From Bacteroidota bacterium (lineage in GTDB: Bacteria; Bacteroidota; Bacteroidia; Chitinophagales; Chitinophagaceae): a DNA stretch of 20,890 nucleotides. Shown here piece by piece: positions 6,921 to 13,679 of this stretch; the first letter of the stretch is position 1; each line of letters begins with the position of its first letter. The stretch is taken from assembly GCA_023436425.1 (NCBI GenBank), contig JAEZJD010000231.1, forward strand, positions 1-20,890, in the 5' to 3' direction. Position numbers and translations under genes: made by a program. The notes under the pieces were generated by a model. The model was given only the letters and a program-made list of their open reading frames with translations, was not told the DNA's origin and did no database searches.

Positions 6921-7262
6921 TTATTTAATTTCTAGCGGGACGACAGGAGCATCTGTTTTCTTCTGCATCGAATCAAGTATTGGTTTCAGCTGATCGGGAT
7001 GCAATTGATAGAACTCCAAACTGTTTTGAAAGGTTGCTTTGTTAATGTGGTGAATGGCAAACACCGAATCGTATAAAGCCGTTTTTGCTTTTACCGATTG
7101 AAACGAACTATCCTTGTTCTGCCTGTAAGTGAGTAGCTCGTCCGCTCGCAAAAGGTCCCACAGCAATGACTGCATCTTTGCACTGGGCAGGACATTTTTC
7201 TTGGAATCGCGGGAACATGCGGCTAACGAAATGAGACCAGCAAACAAAATGAAGCGGATCAT
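6921..7262 (-). CDS. DUF4296 lipoprotein
   Basis: A 113-aa predicted lipoprotein. A short basic start and hydrophobic stretch lead to the lipobox LAAC with Cys16. The rest is soluble and shows the DUF4296 pattern: MQSLLWDLLRADEL, then a spaced YDSVFAIHHINKATFQNSL helix and a YQLHPDQLKPILD ending. Such proteins are found in Bacteroidota and have no assigned biochemical role. Its ATG overlaps the stop of the DUF4835 gene in an ATGA, so the two are probably translationally coupled and may act together in the envelope (inference). Confidence 0.85.
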   Translation of the reverse strand: MIRFILFAGLISLAACSRDSKKNVLPSAKMQSLLWDLLRADELLTYRQNKDSSFQSVKAKTALYDSVFAIHHINKATFQNSLEFYQLHPDQLKPILDSMQKKTDAPVVPLEIK

Positions 7263-8170
7263 TTTAATTCTTTGTAGGCGCTCACATTGGTGAGATCGAG
7301 TTTTGTTAACAGATCTCTCGCAGTTGATTTCGTCTGCTGATCGGCCTTTGCAAACAACTGCACCAGTTCATTGCTTTTTCCCTGAAAAAAGAACTGCATA
7401 ATCATGGAATTAGGATTGCTCTTGTTGACCGCCGACAAATGATTCAAAGCAGTTAAAATACCGGTTCTCGCCGCCTGCTCGTCTTCTACCATTTTGTCCA
7501 TGCCACTTCTGTAGTAGGAGTAAATAGCATCGTGAACAAGTGTGTAGCGGTTATCAATGAGGCCTTCCACTAATTTAAACCGGTTGCGAAGTCCGTCGAA
7601 AGCCTTCCAGCCGACAATTTGCTGATTCTCAGGAGCGTTCACCACTATGTTTTGTGCCTTTTGAAAAAATGGATCACCGCCTCGAGGCGAGAACGAGTCA
7701 TAATCCAAGCCGAGGATTATATTGACATAATAGGCAACAATTGCAGTGAGGTTAGCAGCCAACGGATCGTTTCCCTGAATTCGCGTTTCGTTGAACTCAA
7801 CAGGTTGAAATTCGACATAGCGAAAAGTGACATCGTTATCCTGAAAATTGACAATTGGCGATTCATACGATGAATTATAAATCGGCCGTGCAGCCTGCAC
7901 CGTCATGGTAGCCTTATAGGTATTGGAGCCAAGTTCCTGATCAATGCTCAACAGAAAATTGCATTTTATTTTCTCCTGCGGCTGGTAAGTATCATTGGTC
8001 CATTTTCTATTATTAATGAAATTGGTAAGTGCAGTCTGCAGTGTTTGGAACACTTTCTTATCCACCTGAGTGCTCACCCGGTTCGCCGCAACTGAAACTT
8101 TGCCCTGCAGCTCCTGAGCATACGCAGTGGTGATTGAAAAGATTAAAAAGAAAAACAGTATTTTTTTCAT
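7259..8170 (-). CDS. DUF4835 family exported protein (PorD-like)
   Basis: A 303-aa exported protein. A signal peptide (about 1-18, ending TTAYA-Q) is followed by a mature region typical of DUF4835. Visible family features are an early NFINNRKWTND, the FVEF-like FRYVEFQPVEFNE, NLTAIVAYYVNIILGLDYDSF and GLRNRFKLVEGLIDNRYTLVHDAIYSYYRSGMD (shared in parts with relatives). From memory, members are sometimes annotated as PorD, linked to the type IX secretion system; I cannot verify that here. It overlaps coaBC upstream and the DUF4296 gene downstream by four bases each (ATGA). Confidence 0.85.
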   Translation of the reverse strand: MKKILFFFLIFSITTAYAQELQGKVSVAANRVSTQVDKKVFQTLQTALTNFINNRKWTNDTYQPQEKIKCNFLLSIDQELGSNTYKATMTVQAARPIYNSSYESPIVNFQDNDVTFRYVEFQPVEFNETRIQGNDPLAANLTAIVAYYVNIILGLDYDSFSPRGGDPFFQKAQNIVVNAPENQQIVGWKAFDGLRNRFKLVEGLIDNRYTLVHDAIYSYYRSGMDKMVEDEQAARTGILTALNHLSAVNKSNPNSMIMQFFFQGKSNELVQLFAKADQQTKSTARDLLTKLDLTNVSAYKELK

Positions 8171-9372
8171 GATAAGAGTTCGGTTATACTATCTACAATT
8201 TCCTCCGCTAACGCAACTTTCGACTTTAACTCGGACTCTTTTTCCGAGCCGTCTTTAAAGAAAAGAGTCACTTTATTTGTGTCGTGCCCAAATCCCGCTC
8301 CCTGATCTCTGAGGGAATTCAGCACAATTACATCAGCATTTTTTTCGGCGAGCTTTTTTTTGGCATTTTCTTTTTCATTATCAGTCTCTAAAGAAAAGCC
8401 GACCAGCACTTGCTTTTCCGTTTTTCGCTCACCAAGTGTTTTCAAAATATCTTTTGTAGGCGTCAGTCTGACGTGCATTTCGTCTTTTGTCTTTTTGATC
8501 TTCGTTGCAGACGCGCCGACCGGTGAATAGTCAGCAACGGCCGCCGCCATTACGACAATGTCATAATCCTGACTCGTACATGCCTCGAACATTTCTGATG
8601 CGGTATTTATGTTCACCAGCTTTATGCCGTTAGCACTTGTGTTCAATGTTCCCGGACCTTTAACGAGTGTTACCTGTGCTCCTCTCCTTCTCAGCTCTTC
8701 AGCTATGGCAATGCCCATCTTACCGCTGGAATGATTTCCGATAAAACGAACCGGGTCGATTGGTTCGTATGTAGGTCCTGCCGTCACTAATGCTGTTCTC
8801 CCTTTCAGTTGTTCTGCATCAGAAAAAACATCTTTTAAATATTCAACGATCGCTTCCGGTTCTGCCATTCTTCCCTCACCCGTTAATCCGCTGGCAAGTT
8901 CACCATAATTGACGTTTACAACACTACACTTGTGCTCAGAGATTTTGTTAATATTTTCTCTTGTGGCGGGATGCTTCCACATGTCTTCATCCATCGCTGG
9001 CGCAACGATCACCGGGCATGTGGCGGAAAGATAAACGGCTAACAAAAGATGGTCGCATTGTCCTGTCGCCATTTTGCTTAACGTGTTGCAGCTAAGGGGT
9101 GCTATCAAAATGGCATCGGCCCAACGACCAAGCAGCGCATGATTCGCCCAATTTCCTTCCTCGAATAAATCGATCAAAACCGGGCTTTTTGACAGGGTAG
9201 AAAGCGTAAGTTTTGACACAAAATCTGTGGCTGCCGGCGTCATTATAACCTTCACTTCGGCACCGGCCTTGACAAGCTGACGAATAATAAACGGCGACTT
9301 ATATGCGGCAATACTGCCGGTTATACCGAGGATGATCTTTTTATTGGATAGGTCAACGCTGTTCAAATCCAT
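8167..9372 (-). CDS. coaBC: Bifunctional phosphopantothenoylcysteine decarboxylase / phosphopantothenate-cysteine ligase
   Basis: Second and third steps from 4'-phosphopantothenate in coenzyme A synthesis. It is 401 aa. The FMN-binding CoaC half starts with GITGSIAAYK (16-25), with His78 in WANHAL and APLSCNTLSKMATG (91-104). The CoaB half starts near 190, with VTAGPTYEPIDPVRFIGNHSSGKMG (in two parts, 196-220) and Lys-rich KIKKTKDE. Two CoaC positions differ from the textbook enzyme: PAMDEDMW has Asp128 where the PxMNxxMW motif has Asn, and SGLTGEGRM has Ser161 where the catalytic Cys of E. coli Dfp (Cys158) aligns. The ATG at 9372 was preferred to one at 9441, which would overlap the GH3 gene by 59 bases and add residues outside the family. 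Overlaps DUF4835 by ATGA. Confidence 0.95.
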   Translation of the reverse strand: MDLNSVDLSNKKIILGITGSIAAYKSPFIIRQLVKAGAEVKVIMTPAATDFVSKLTLSTLSKSPVLIDLFEEGNWANHALLGRWADAILIAPLSCNTLSKMATGQCDHLLLAVYLSATCPVIVAPAMDEDMWKHPATRENINKISEHKCSVVNVNYGELASGLTGEGRMAEPEAIVEYLKDVFSDAEQLKGRTALVTAGPTYEPIDPVRFIGNHSSGKMGIAIAEELRRRGAQVTLVKGPGTLNTSANGIKLVNINTASEMFEACTSQDYDIVVMAAAVADYSPVGASATKIKKTKDEMHVRLTPTKDILKTLGERKTEKQVLVGFSLETDNEKENAKKKLAEKNADVIVLNSLRDQGAGFGHDTNKVTLFFKDGSEKESELKSKVALAEEIVDSITELLS

Positions 9373-9382
9373 CGGTGCCAAA

Positions 9383-10903
9383 TTAAGCAGGATTACCGGT
9401 TGCCGCAACCGTTTGCATCCAAGTAGTGAGTTGATCTGCAATTTTTCGATCGTTGCTCAACCGCGGCACTTTATTCTGCCCGCCTAATTTTCCAACAGAT
9501 TTCATGTACTCGATGAAGCCATGTTTATTAATAACGGAGATTTTCAGCGGTTGCAAAATGTTCCCGTTGATCAAATCATCATAATAAATATTTTTCTCAC
9601 GAAGATTAATATCGACGCGGCGGGCAAACTCGGTTAGGTCAGCAGGTTCTTTTTCAAACTCGATGAACCATTCATGGTAGCTGTTGCCATCGCCCTGAGC
9701 GATCATCGGGGCTACCGTAAATTCGGTAACCTTAACATTCTCGTCCGCAGCAGCTTTCAACAAACTTTGTTCTACTTCCTCGGCGATAACGTGCTCACCA
9801 AAAGCAGAAATAAAATGTTTCGTTCTGCCCGTAACAACAAGCCTATAAGGACTGGTGCTTAAGAATTTTACCGTGTCGCCAATGTTGTAAGCCCACAAAC
9901 CTGCATTATTGCTTATAACCAAAGCATAGTTCTCTCCTACTTTCACATCGGCGAGAGAAAGACGCGTCGGCTCATCGTTGAAAATTTCATGCGCCGGCAC
10001 AAACTCGAAGAAGATACCGCTGTTTGTGTTTAGCAAAAGTCCCTGTTCGTTTTGCGAATCCTGGAAAGCAAAAAAGCCTTCGGAAGCAGGAAAAGTTTCA
10101 ATCGTATCTATGGATCCGCCAATGCTTTCCATCAGTTTTGCACGGTACGGTTCAAAATTGACACCACCATGAACAAGGACAGAAAAGTTGGGAAAAAGTT
10201 CTTTTATTTTCTTTCCGCTTCTTTCCGTCAGCCGATCAAAATACATCTGCACCCACGGGGGAATGCCACTAATAAGCGTCATGTTTTGATTAATGGTCTC
10301 ATCTACAATTTTTTCAAGCTTTGTTTCCCAATCATCAATACAGTTTGTTTCGTAGGATGGTAGCTGATTGGCTCTTAGATATTTTGGAATGTGATGATTA
10401 ACGATTCCGCTGAGCCGACCTGTGGGTATTCCGCCGATTCGCTCCAACTCGGGTGAGCCGGACAGAAAAATCAGTTTCCCATCTGCAAACGAAGTGTTCC
10501 CCGTTTCAGCCATATAGCACAGCAAAGCGTTTCTTGCTGAATTAATATGGTTTGAAATTGACTCTTTTGAAATGGGAATGTATTTAACTCCGCTCGTTGT
10601 GCCGGACGTTTTCGCAAAATAAATAGGCTGACCTTTCCACAAAATATTGTGCTTGCCTTCTTTTACCTTTTCTATGTAGTTTTTAAAAAGTTCATAGTCG
10701 CGGATCGGGACGTTTTTTTTAAAATCTTCGTAGGAGCCAATAGCAGAAAAGCGATGATCCCTGCCAAACTCAGTAGCTTTTGCCGTTTTGATTAATTCCT
10801 TTAAGATGTTCTCCTGATCCTGAAGGGTTGTGGTCATTCCCTTGCGAATGCGGGAATAAACCATTGATGCAAATGGTTTTGCGAGAAAAGATTTTATCTT
10901 CAT
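9383..10903 (-). CDS. GH3-family adenylate-forming (acyl-acid-amido synthetase-like) protein
   Basis: A 506-aa member of the ANL-related GH3 family. In plants these enzymes adenylate an acid and join it to an amino acid; bacterial members have no settled substrate. Motif I is AKTSGTTSGVKYIP (97-110), motif II FPASEGF (271-277) and motif III AYNIGDTVKF (338-347). The C-terminal domain starts with VVTGRTKHFISAFGEHV. Length and motif order are complete. It heads a minus-strand run and ends 10 bases before coaBC, so co-expression with CoA synthesis is likely. A weak TATATTCG box lies at 10922-10929 on the minus strand. Adenylation is expected from the family; substrate and product are unknown. 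Confidence 0.88.
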   Translation of the reverse strand: MKIKSFLAKPFASMVYSRIRKGMTTTLQDQENILKELIKTAKATEFGRDHRFSAIGSYEDFKKNVPIRDYELFKNYIEKVKEGKHNILWKGQPIYFAKTSGTTSGVKYIPISKESISNHINSARNALLCYMAETGNTSFADGKLIFLSGSPELERIGGIPTGRLSGIVNHHIPKYLRANQLPSYETNCIDDWETKLEKIVDETINQNMTLISGIPPWVQMYFDRLTERSGKKIKELFPNFSVLVHGGVNFEPYRAKLMESIGGSIDTIETFPASEGFFAFQDSQNEQGLLLNTNSGIFFEFVPAHEIFNDEPTRLSLADVKVGENYALVISNNAGLWAYNIGDTVKFLSTSPYRLVVTGRTKHFISAFGEHVIAEEVEQSLLKAAADENVKVTEFTVAPMIAQGDGNSYHEWFIEFEKEPADLTEFARRVDINLREKNIYYDDLINGNILQPLKISVINKHGFIEYMKSVGKLGGQNKVPRLSNDRKIADQLTTWMQTVAATGNPA

Positions 10904-11002
10904 GGCAAGCGGTAAGCGGCACGAATATACAGAATAGAGGTTAAGGGCTTCCTAATATTGGCCGCAAACACCTGCTGCGCCGCCTCTTTGCCGTTCAAAT
11001 TC

Positions 11003-11033
11003 TTTGCTGCTTTACATTTTCCCCTTACCTTTG
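11003..11033 (+). promoter_or_regulatory. Promoter of rplU-rpmA
   Basis: TTTG at 11003-11006 and TACCTTTG at 11026-11033 are both exact matches to the Bacteroidota -33 and -7 boxes, with a 19-base spacer. The start of transcription would fall near 11040, about a dozen bases before the rplU ATG. This is the best promoter match in the window and sits before a highly expressed ribosomal operon. Confidence 0.75.
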
Positions 11034-11052
11034 CCAACCTAATTTTTGAACC

Positions 11053-11352
11053 ATGTTCGCAGTTGTAAAAATCGCCGGTAAACAATTCAGAGTAGCAAAA
11101 GATCAAACTTTATTTGTGCCGAAAGTAGGTGGTAACGCCGGTGAAAAGATCGAATTCTCCGACATCATTCTGGCTGATGCTAATGGCAATTTAAGTTTCA
11201 GCAATTCCGGCATGAAGGTTCAGGCGGAAATTGTGGACCATGTGCAGGGTGACAAAGTGATTGCTTACAAGCAAAAGCGCAGAAAAGGATTTCGTAAAAA
11301 GAAAGGTCATCGTACAGTCTACACGAAAATCAAAATCAACGACATCGCTTGA
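11053..11352 (+). CDS. rplU: 50S ribosomal protein L21
   Basis: Large-subunit protein that binds 23S rRNA. It is 99 aa, close to the usual 100-105. FAVVKIAGKQFRV at the start and the basic signature YKQKRRKGFRKKKGHR near residues 74-89 are diagnostic. It is followed after 41 bases by rpmA, the near-universal arrangement of these two genes. Confidence 0.98.
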   Translation: MFAVVKIAGKQFRVAKDQTLFVPKVGGNAGEKIEFSDIILADANGNLSFSNSGMKVQAEIVDHVQGDKVIAYKQKRRKGFRKKKGHRTVYTKIKINDIA

Positions 11353-11393
11353 TATTTTTAATACCAATTCTCAAATTCTAAAGTTCATAAATC

Positions 11394-11660
11394 ATGGCAC
11401 ATAAAAAAGGTGAAGGCAGTGTAAAGAATGGCCGTGACTCAAACAGCAAACGTTTGGGTGTAAAAATTTTTGGAGGCCAGCCTGCTATTGCCGGAAACAT
11501 TCTCGTTCGTCAACGCGGAACAGTTTACCACCCTGGTAAAAACGTTGGCGTTGGAAAAGATTACACTTTGTTTGCACTTTCTGATGGTGTAGTTGAATTT
11601 AAAAAAGGAAAGCAAAACAGAACTTTCGTTTCTGTAAATGATGTTGCTCCCGGTGAATAG
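11394..11660 (+). CDS. rpmA: 50S ribosomal protein L27
   Basis: Large-subunit protein whose N-terminus reaches towards the peptidyl transferase centre. It is 88 aa with MAHKKGEGSVKNGRDS at the start and KRLGVKIFGGQ, NILVRQRGT and HPGKNVGVGKDYTLFAL following. The mature N-terminus needs no leader cleavage, unlike the Firmicutes form. It ends in TAG, one of several TAG stops in the window. Confidence 0.98.
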   Translation: MAHKKGEGSVKNGRDSNSKRLGVKIFGGQPAIAGNILVRQRGTVYHPGKNVGVGKDYTLFALSDGVVEFKKGKQNRTFVSVNDVAPGE

Positions 11661-11684
11661 TTTGGTTTAAAGGTTGTGTAAAAG

Positions 11685-11713
11685 TTTGGCGGTTTAAGAA
11701 ATGTTTATATTTT
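11685..11713 (+). promoter_or_regulatory. Putative promoter of the H1-like gene
   Basis: TTTG at 11685-11688 and TATATTTT at 11706-11713 are 17 bases apart, with one mismatch in the -7 box. It lies between rpmA and the H1-like gene, about 50 bases before its ATG, and would let that gene be expressed separately from the ribosomal operon. Confidence 0.45.
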
Positions 11714-11761
11714 TACTGCCGTTAAATTCTATTTTTTACTAACCATTAAATTCAAACAAAA

Positions 11762-11935
11762 ATGGCAACAGCTAAAAAAGCAGCCGCTAAGAAAGCAGCT
11801 CCTAAAAAAGCAGCAGCAAAAAAAGCAGCTCCTAAGAAAGCAGCAGCAAAGAAAGCAGCTCCTAAAAAAGCAGCAACAAAAAAGGCAGCTAGCAAAAGCT
11901 CTTCAAAAGGGTCATCCAAGAGCGCAAAGAAGTAA
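11762..11935 (+). CDS. Histone H1-like Ala/Lys-rich protein
   Basis: A 57-aa, strongly basic protein made almost only of Ala, Lys, Pro and Ser. It consists of KKAAx pentads (alternating KKAAA and KKAAP, then KKAAT and KKAAS) followed by a Ser/Lys tail, SSSKGSSKSAKK. This composition resembles the C-terminal domain of eukaryotic histone H1 and bacterial H1-like proteins, which bind DNA without sequence specificity. A nucleoid role is inferred from composition only. The ATG at 11762 follows an A-rich stretch common before Bacteroidota starts. A strong terminator closes it. The gene is short and of low complexity and is easily missed. Confidence 0.8.
   Translation: MATAKKAAAKKAAPKKAAAKKAAPKKAAAKKAAPKKAATKKAASKSSSKGSSKSAKK
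11774..11890 (+). repeat. Tandem KKAAx coding repeat
   Basis: Eight 15-base units encode KKAAx; at the next level a 30-base unit (KKAAAKKAAP) recurs three times with only synonymous changes such as aaa/aag. The region is purine-rich on this strand and prone to slippage, so copy number may vary between strains. Confidence 0.8.
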
Positions 11936-11958
11936 GATCAACGCTTCTAAACTTATAC

Positions 11959-11986
11959 AAGTCCCGTTTCCGCGGGACTTTTTTTT
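11959..11986 (+). terminator. Rho-independent terminator after the H1-like gene
   Basis: AAGTCCCG (11959-11966) pairs exactly with CGGGACTT (11973-11980) across a 6-base loop, and the T-run at 11979-11986 follows. It lies 23 bases after the stop codon and just before the PolX gene. Confidence 0.88.
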
Positions 11987-12005
11987 GACCCATACAACTG
12001 CAGTT

Positions 12006-13679
12006 ATGACTAATTCTGAAATCGCAGATCAACTATCGCTCCTCTCCAAATTGATCGACATTCACGGCGAGAATGCAGAACAGGCAAAGGCGCTTGCTAC
12101 CGCAGCATTCACGCTGGAAAAAATTCCGCAAACTGTTAGTAAACTTTCGGAAGAAAAACTGTTTGCATTAAGAAACATTGGTGAGAATGTCGGAAGAACA
12201 ATTCTCGAAATCATTCAGACAGAAGAATCCGAACAACTAAAAAGGTTGTTAGAAGCAACTCCTGAAGGCGTTTTACAAATGCTAAACATAAAAGGTCTGG
12301 GACCCAAAAAAATAAATGTGCTTTGGAAACAGTTGAGGATTGACAACATTAAAGAATTACAAAAGGCATGTATAGAACACCGGCTGTCTGCGCTAAAGGG
12401 CTTTGGAGAAAAAACAGAACAAAAAATTCTCGATGCGATTCAGTTCAAAAAAGGCAATGATGGCAAATACTTATATGCTTCGATAGAAGATTTTACGAAA
12501 GACTTGCACCTAAAACTAAAGTCTAAGTTTCCGGACAACAGCTTTGAGATCACAGGTGAATTCAGAAGGCAACTTGAAGTGATCTCCATATTAGAATGGG
12601 TAACCACCGCACCAAAAGAAGAGCTGAAAAATTATTTGTTGAGAACAGAAACGGAAGTTCTTGAAGAATCCAATGATCAAATGACACTGCTGGCAAATGG
12701 GTCCGTCAAACTGAGGTTTCATCTTTCTAACGAAAAAAGTTTTGCAGAAAAGCTTTTCGAAACCAGCAGCAGCGACGAATTCCTGGCCGAATGGAGGAAA
12801 AAAATCTCTCCAACAACAGGACAAACCGAAGAGCAGATATTTCTTGCACAGTAGCTGAACTTCATTCCAGCATTTCTCCGGGAAAATACCAACTCAATCG
12901 ATGCTGCAAAAAGGAATTCGTTTGATAATCTTATACAAGTAGACGACATCAAAGGCCTGATACATTCACATAGCAATTGGAGCGATGGTGTAAGCACGAT
13001 CGAAAAGATGGCAGAAGCTTTGGTGGAACTCGGGTTCGAGTACATGGTTATCTCCGACCATTCCAAGGCCGCATTTTATGCGAATGGACTTTCGGAACAA
13101 AAAATTATTCAGCAACACAAGTACGTTGACGAATTAAACGCAAAGCTGCATCCGTTCAAAATTTTCAAAAGTATCGAATGCGACATTCTTTCCGACGGAA
13201 GTTTGGATTATGATAATGATGTGTTGTCAACCTTCGATCTCGTCATCACTTCCATTCACAGCAATTTGCAGATGAATGAGGAAAAAGCGATGATGCGTTT
13301 ACTTGGTGCTATCAATAATCCTTTTACAACCATACTCGGTCACATGACCGGAAGAAAGTTGCTGCAACGAAACGGCTACCCTGTAGATCATAAAGCGATC
13401 ATAGACGCATGTGCAGAAAACAATGTTGTGATTGAAATAAATGCTAACCCAAATCGGCTGGACATGGACTGGCGGTGGATTGATTACGCACTTGAGAAAA
13501 ATGTGATGCTATCAATCGATCCGGATGCACACAGCATTTACGAATTTCAATATGTGAAGTACGGAGTGCTTGTGGCACAAAAAGGCGGGCTGACCGCTGG
13601 CAATAATTTGAGCAGCATGAGCTTGAAGGATTTTGAAGCTTTTTTGAACACGACGAAAAAAAAGAAAAAAATCAACTGA
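12006..13679 (+). pseudogene. polX: PolX-type DNA polymerase/PHP nuclease interrupted by one in-frame TAG
   Basis: Bacterial PolX proteins join a family X polymerase core to a C-terminal PHP phosphoesterase with 3'-5' exonuclease activity used in repair. Codons 1-282 hold the helical N-terminal part with three HhH-like segments (LRNIGENVG 55-63, NIKGLGPKK 94-102, LKGFGEKTEQ 130-139). TAG at 12852-12854 then stops the frame, and the same frame continues unbroken for 275 codons. The second part is a complete PHP domain: HSHSNWSDG (H320, H322), ISDHS, ECDIL, TSIHS, GHMTGR, EINANP and DPDAHS. No ATG, GTG or TTG lies between the TAG and the HSHS motif; the first ATG (13008) would lose those ligands. 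The polymerase site also looks dead: ITGEFRRQLEVISILEW lacks the DxD aspartates. ATG 12006 was chosen over a TTG at 11985 inside the terminator. Confidence 0.85.

Noticed and set aside
9373..9441. Upstream ATG extending CoaBC by 23 residues
   Set aside because: The extension overlaps the GH3 coding end by 59 bases and is not part of the family; the ATG at 9372 gives the normal beginning and a 10-base gap.
11774..11890. CRISPR-like or mobile repeat
   Set aside because: The repeat is in frame, contiguous without spacers and fully explained by KKAAx coding.
11985..12005. TTG start for PolX at 11985
   Set aside because: It lies in the T-run of the preceding terminator; the ATG at 12006 is the better start.
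12852..13008. Frameshift as the cause of the PolX break
   Set aside because: The sequence on both sides of the TAG is in the same frame and conserved through the junction, so it is a point nonsense change and not an indel.
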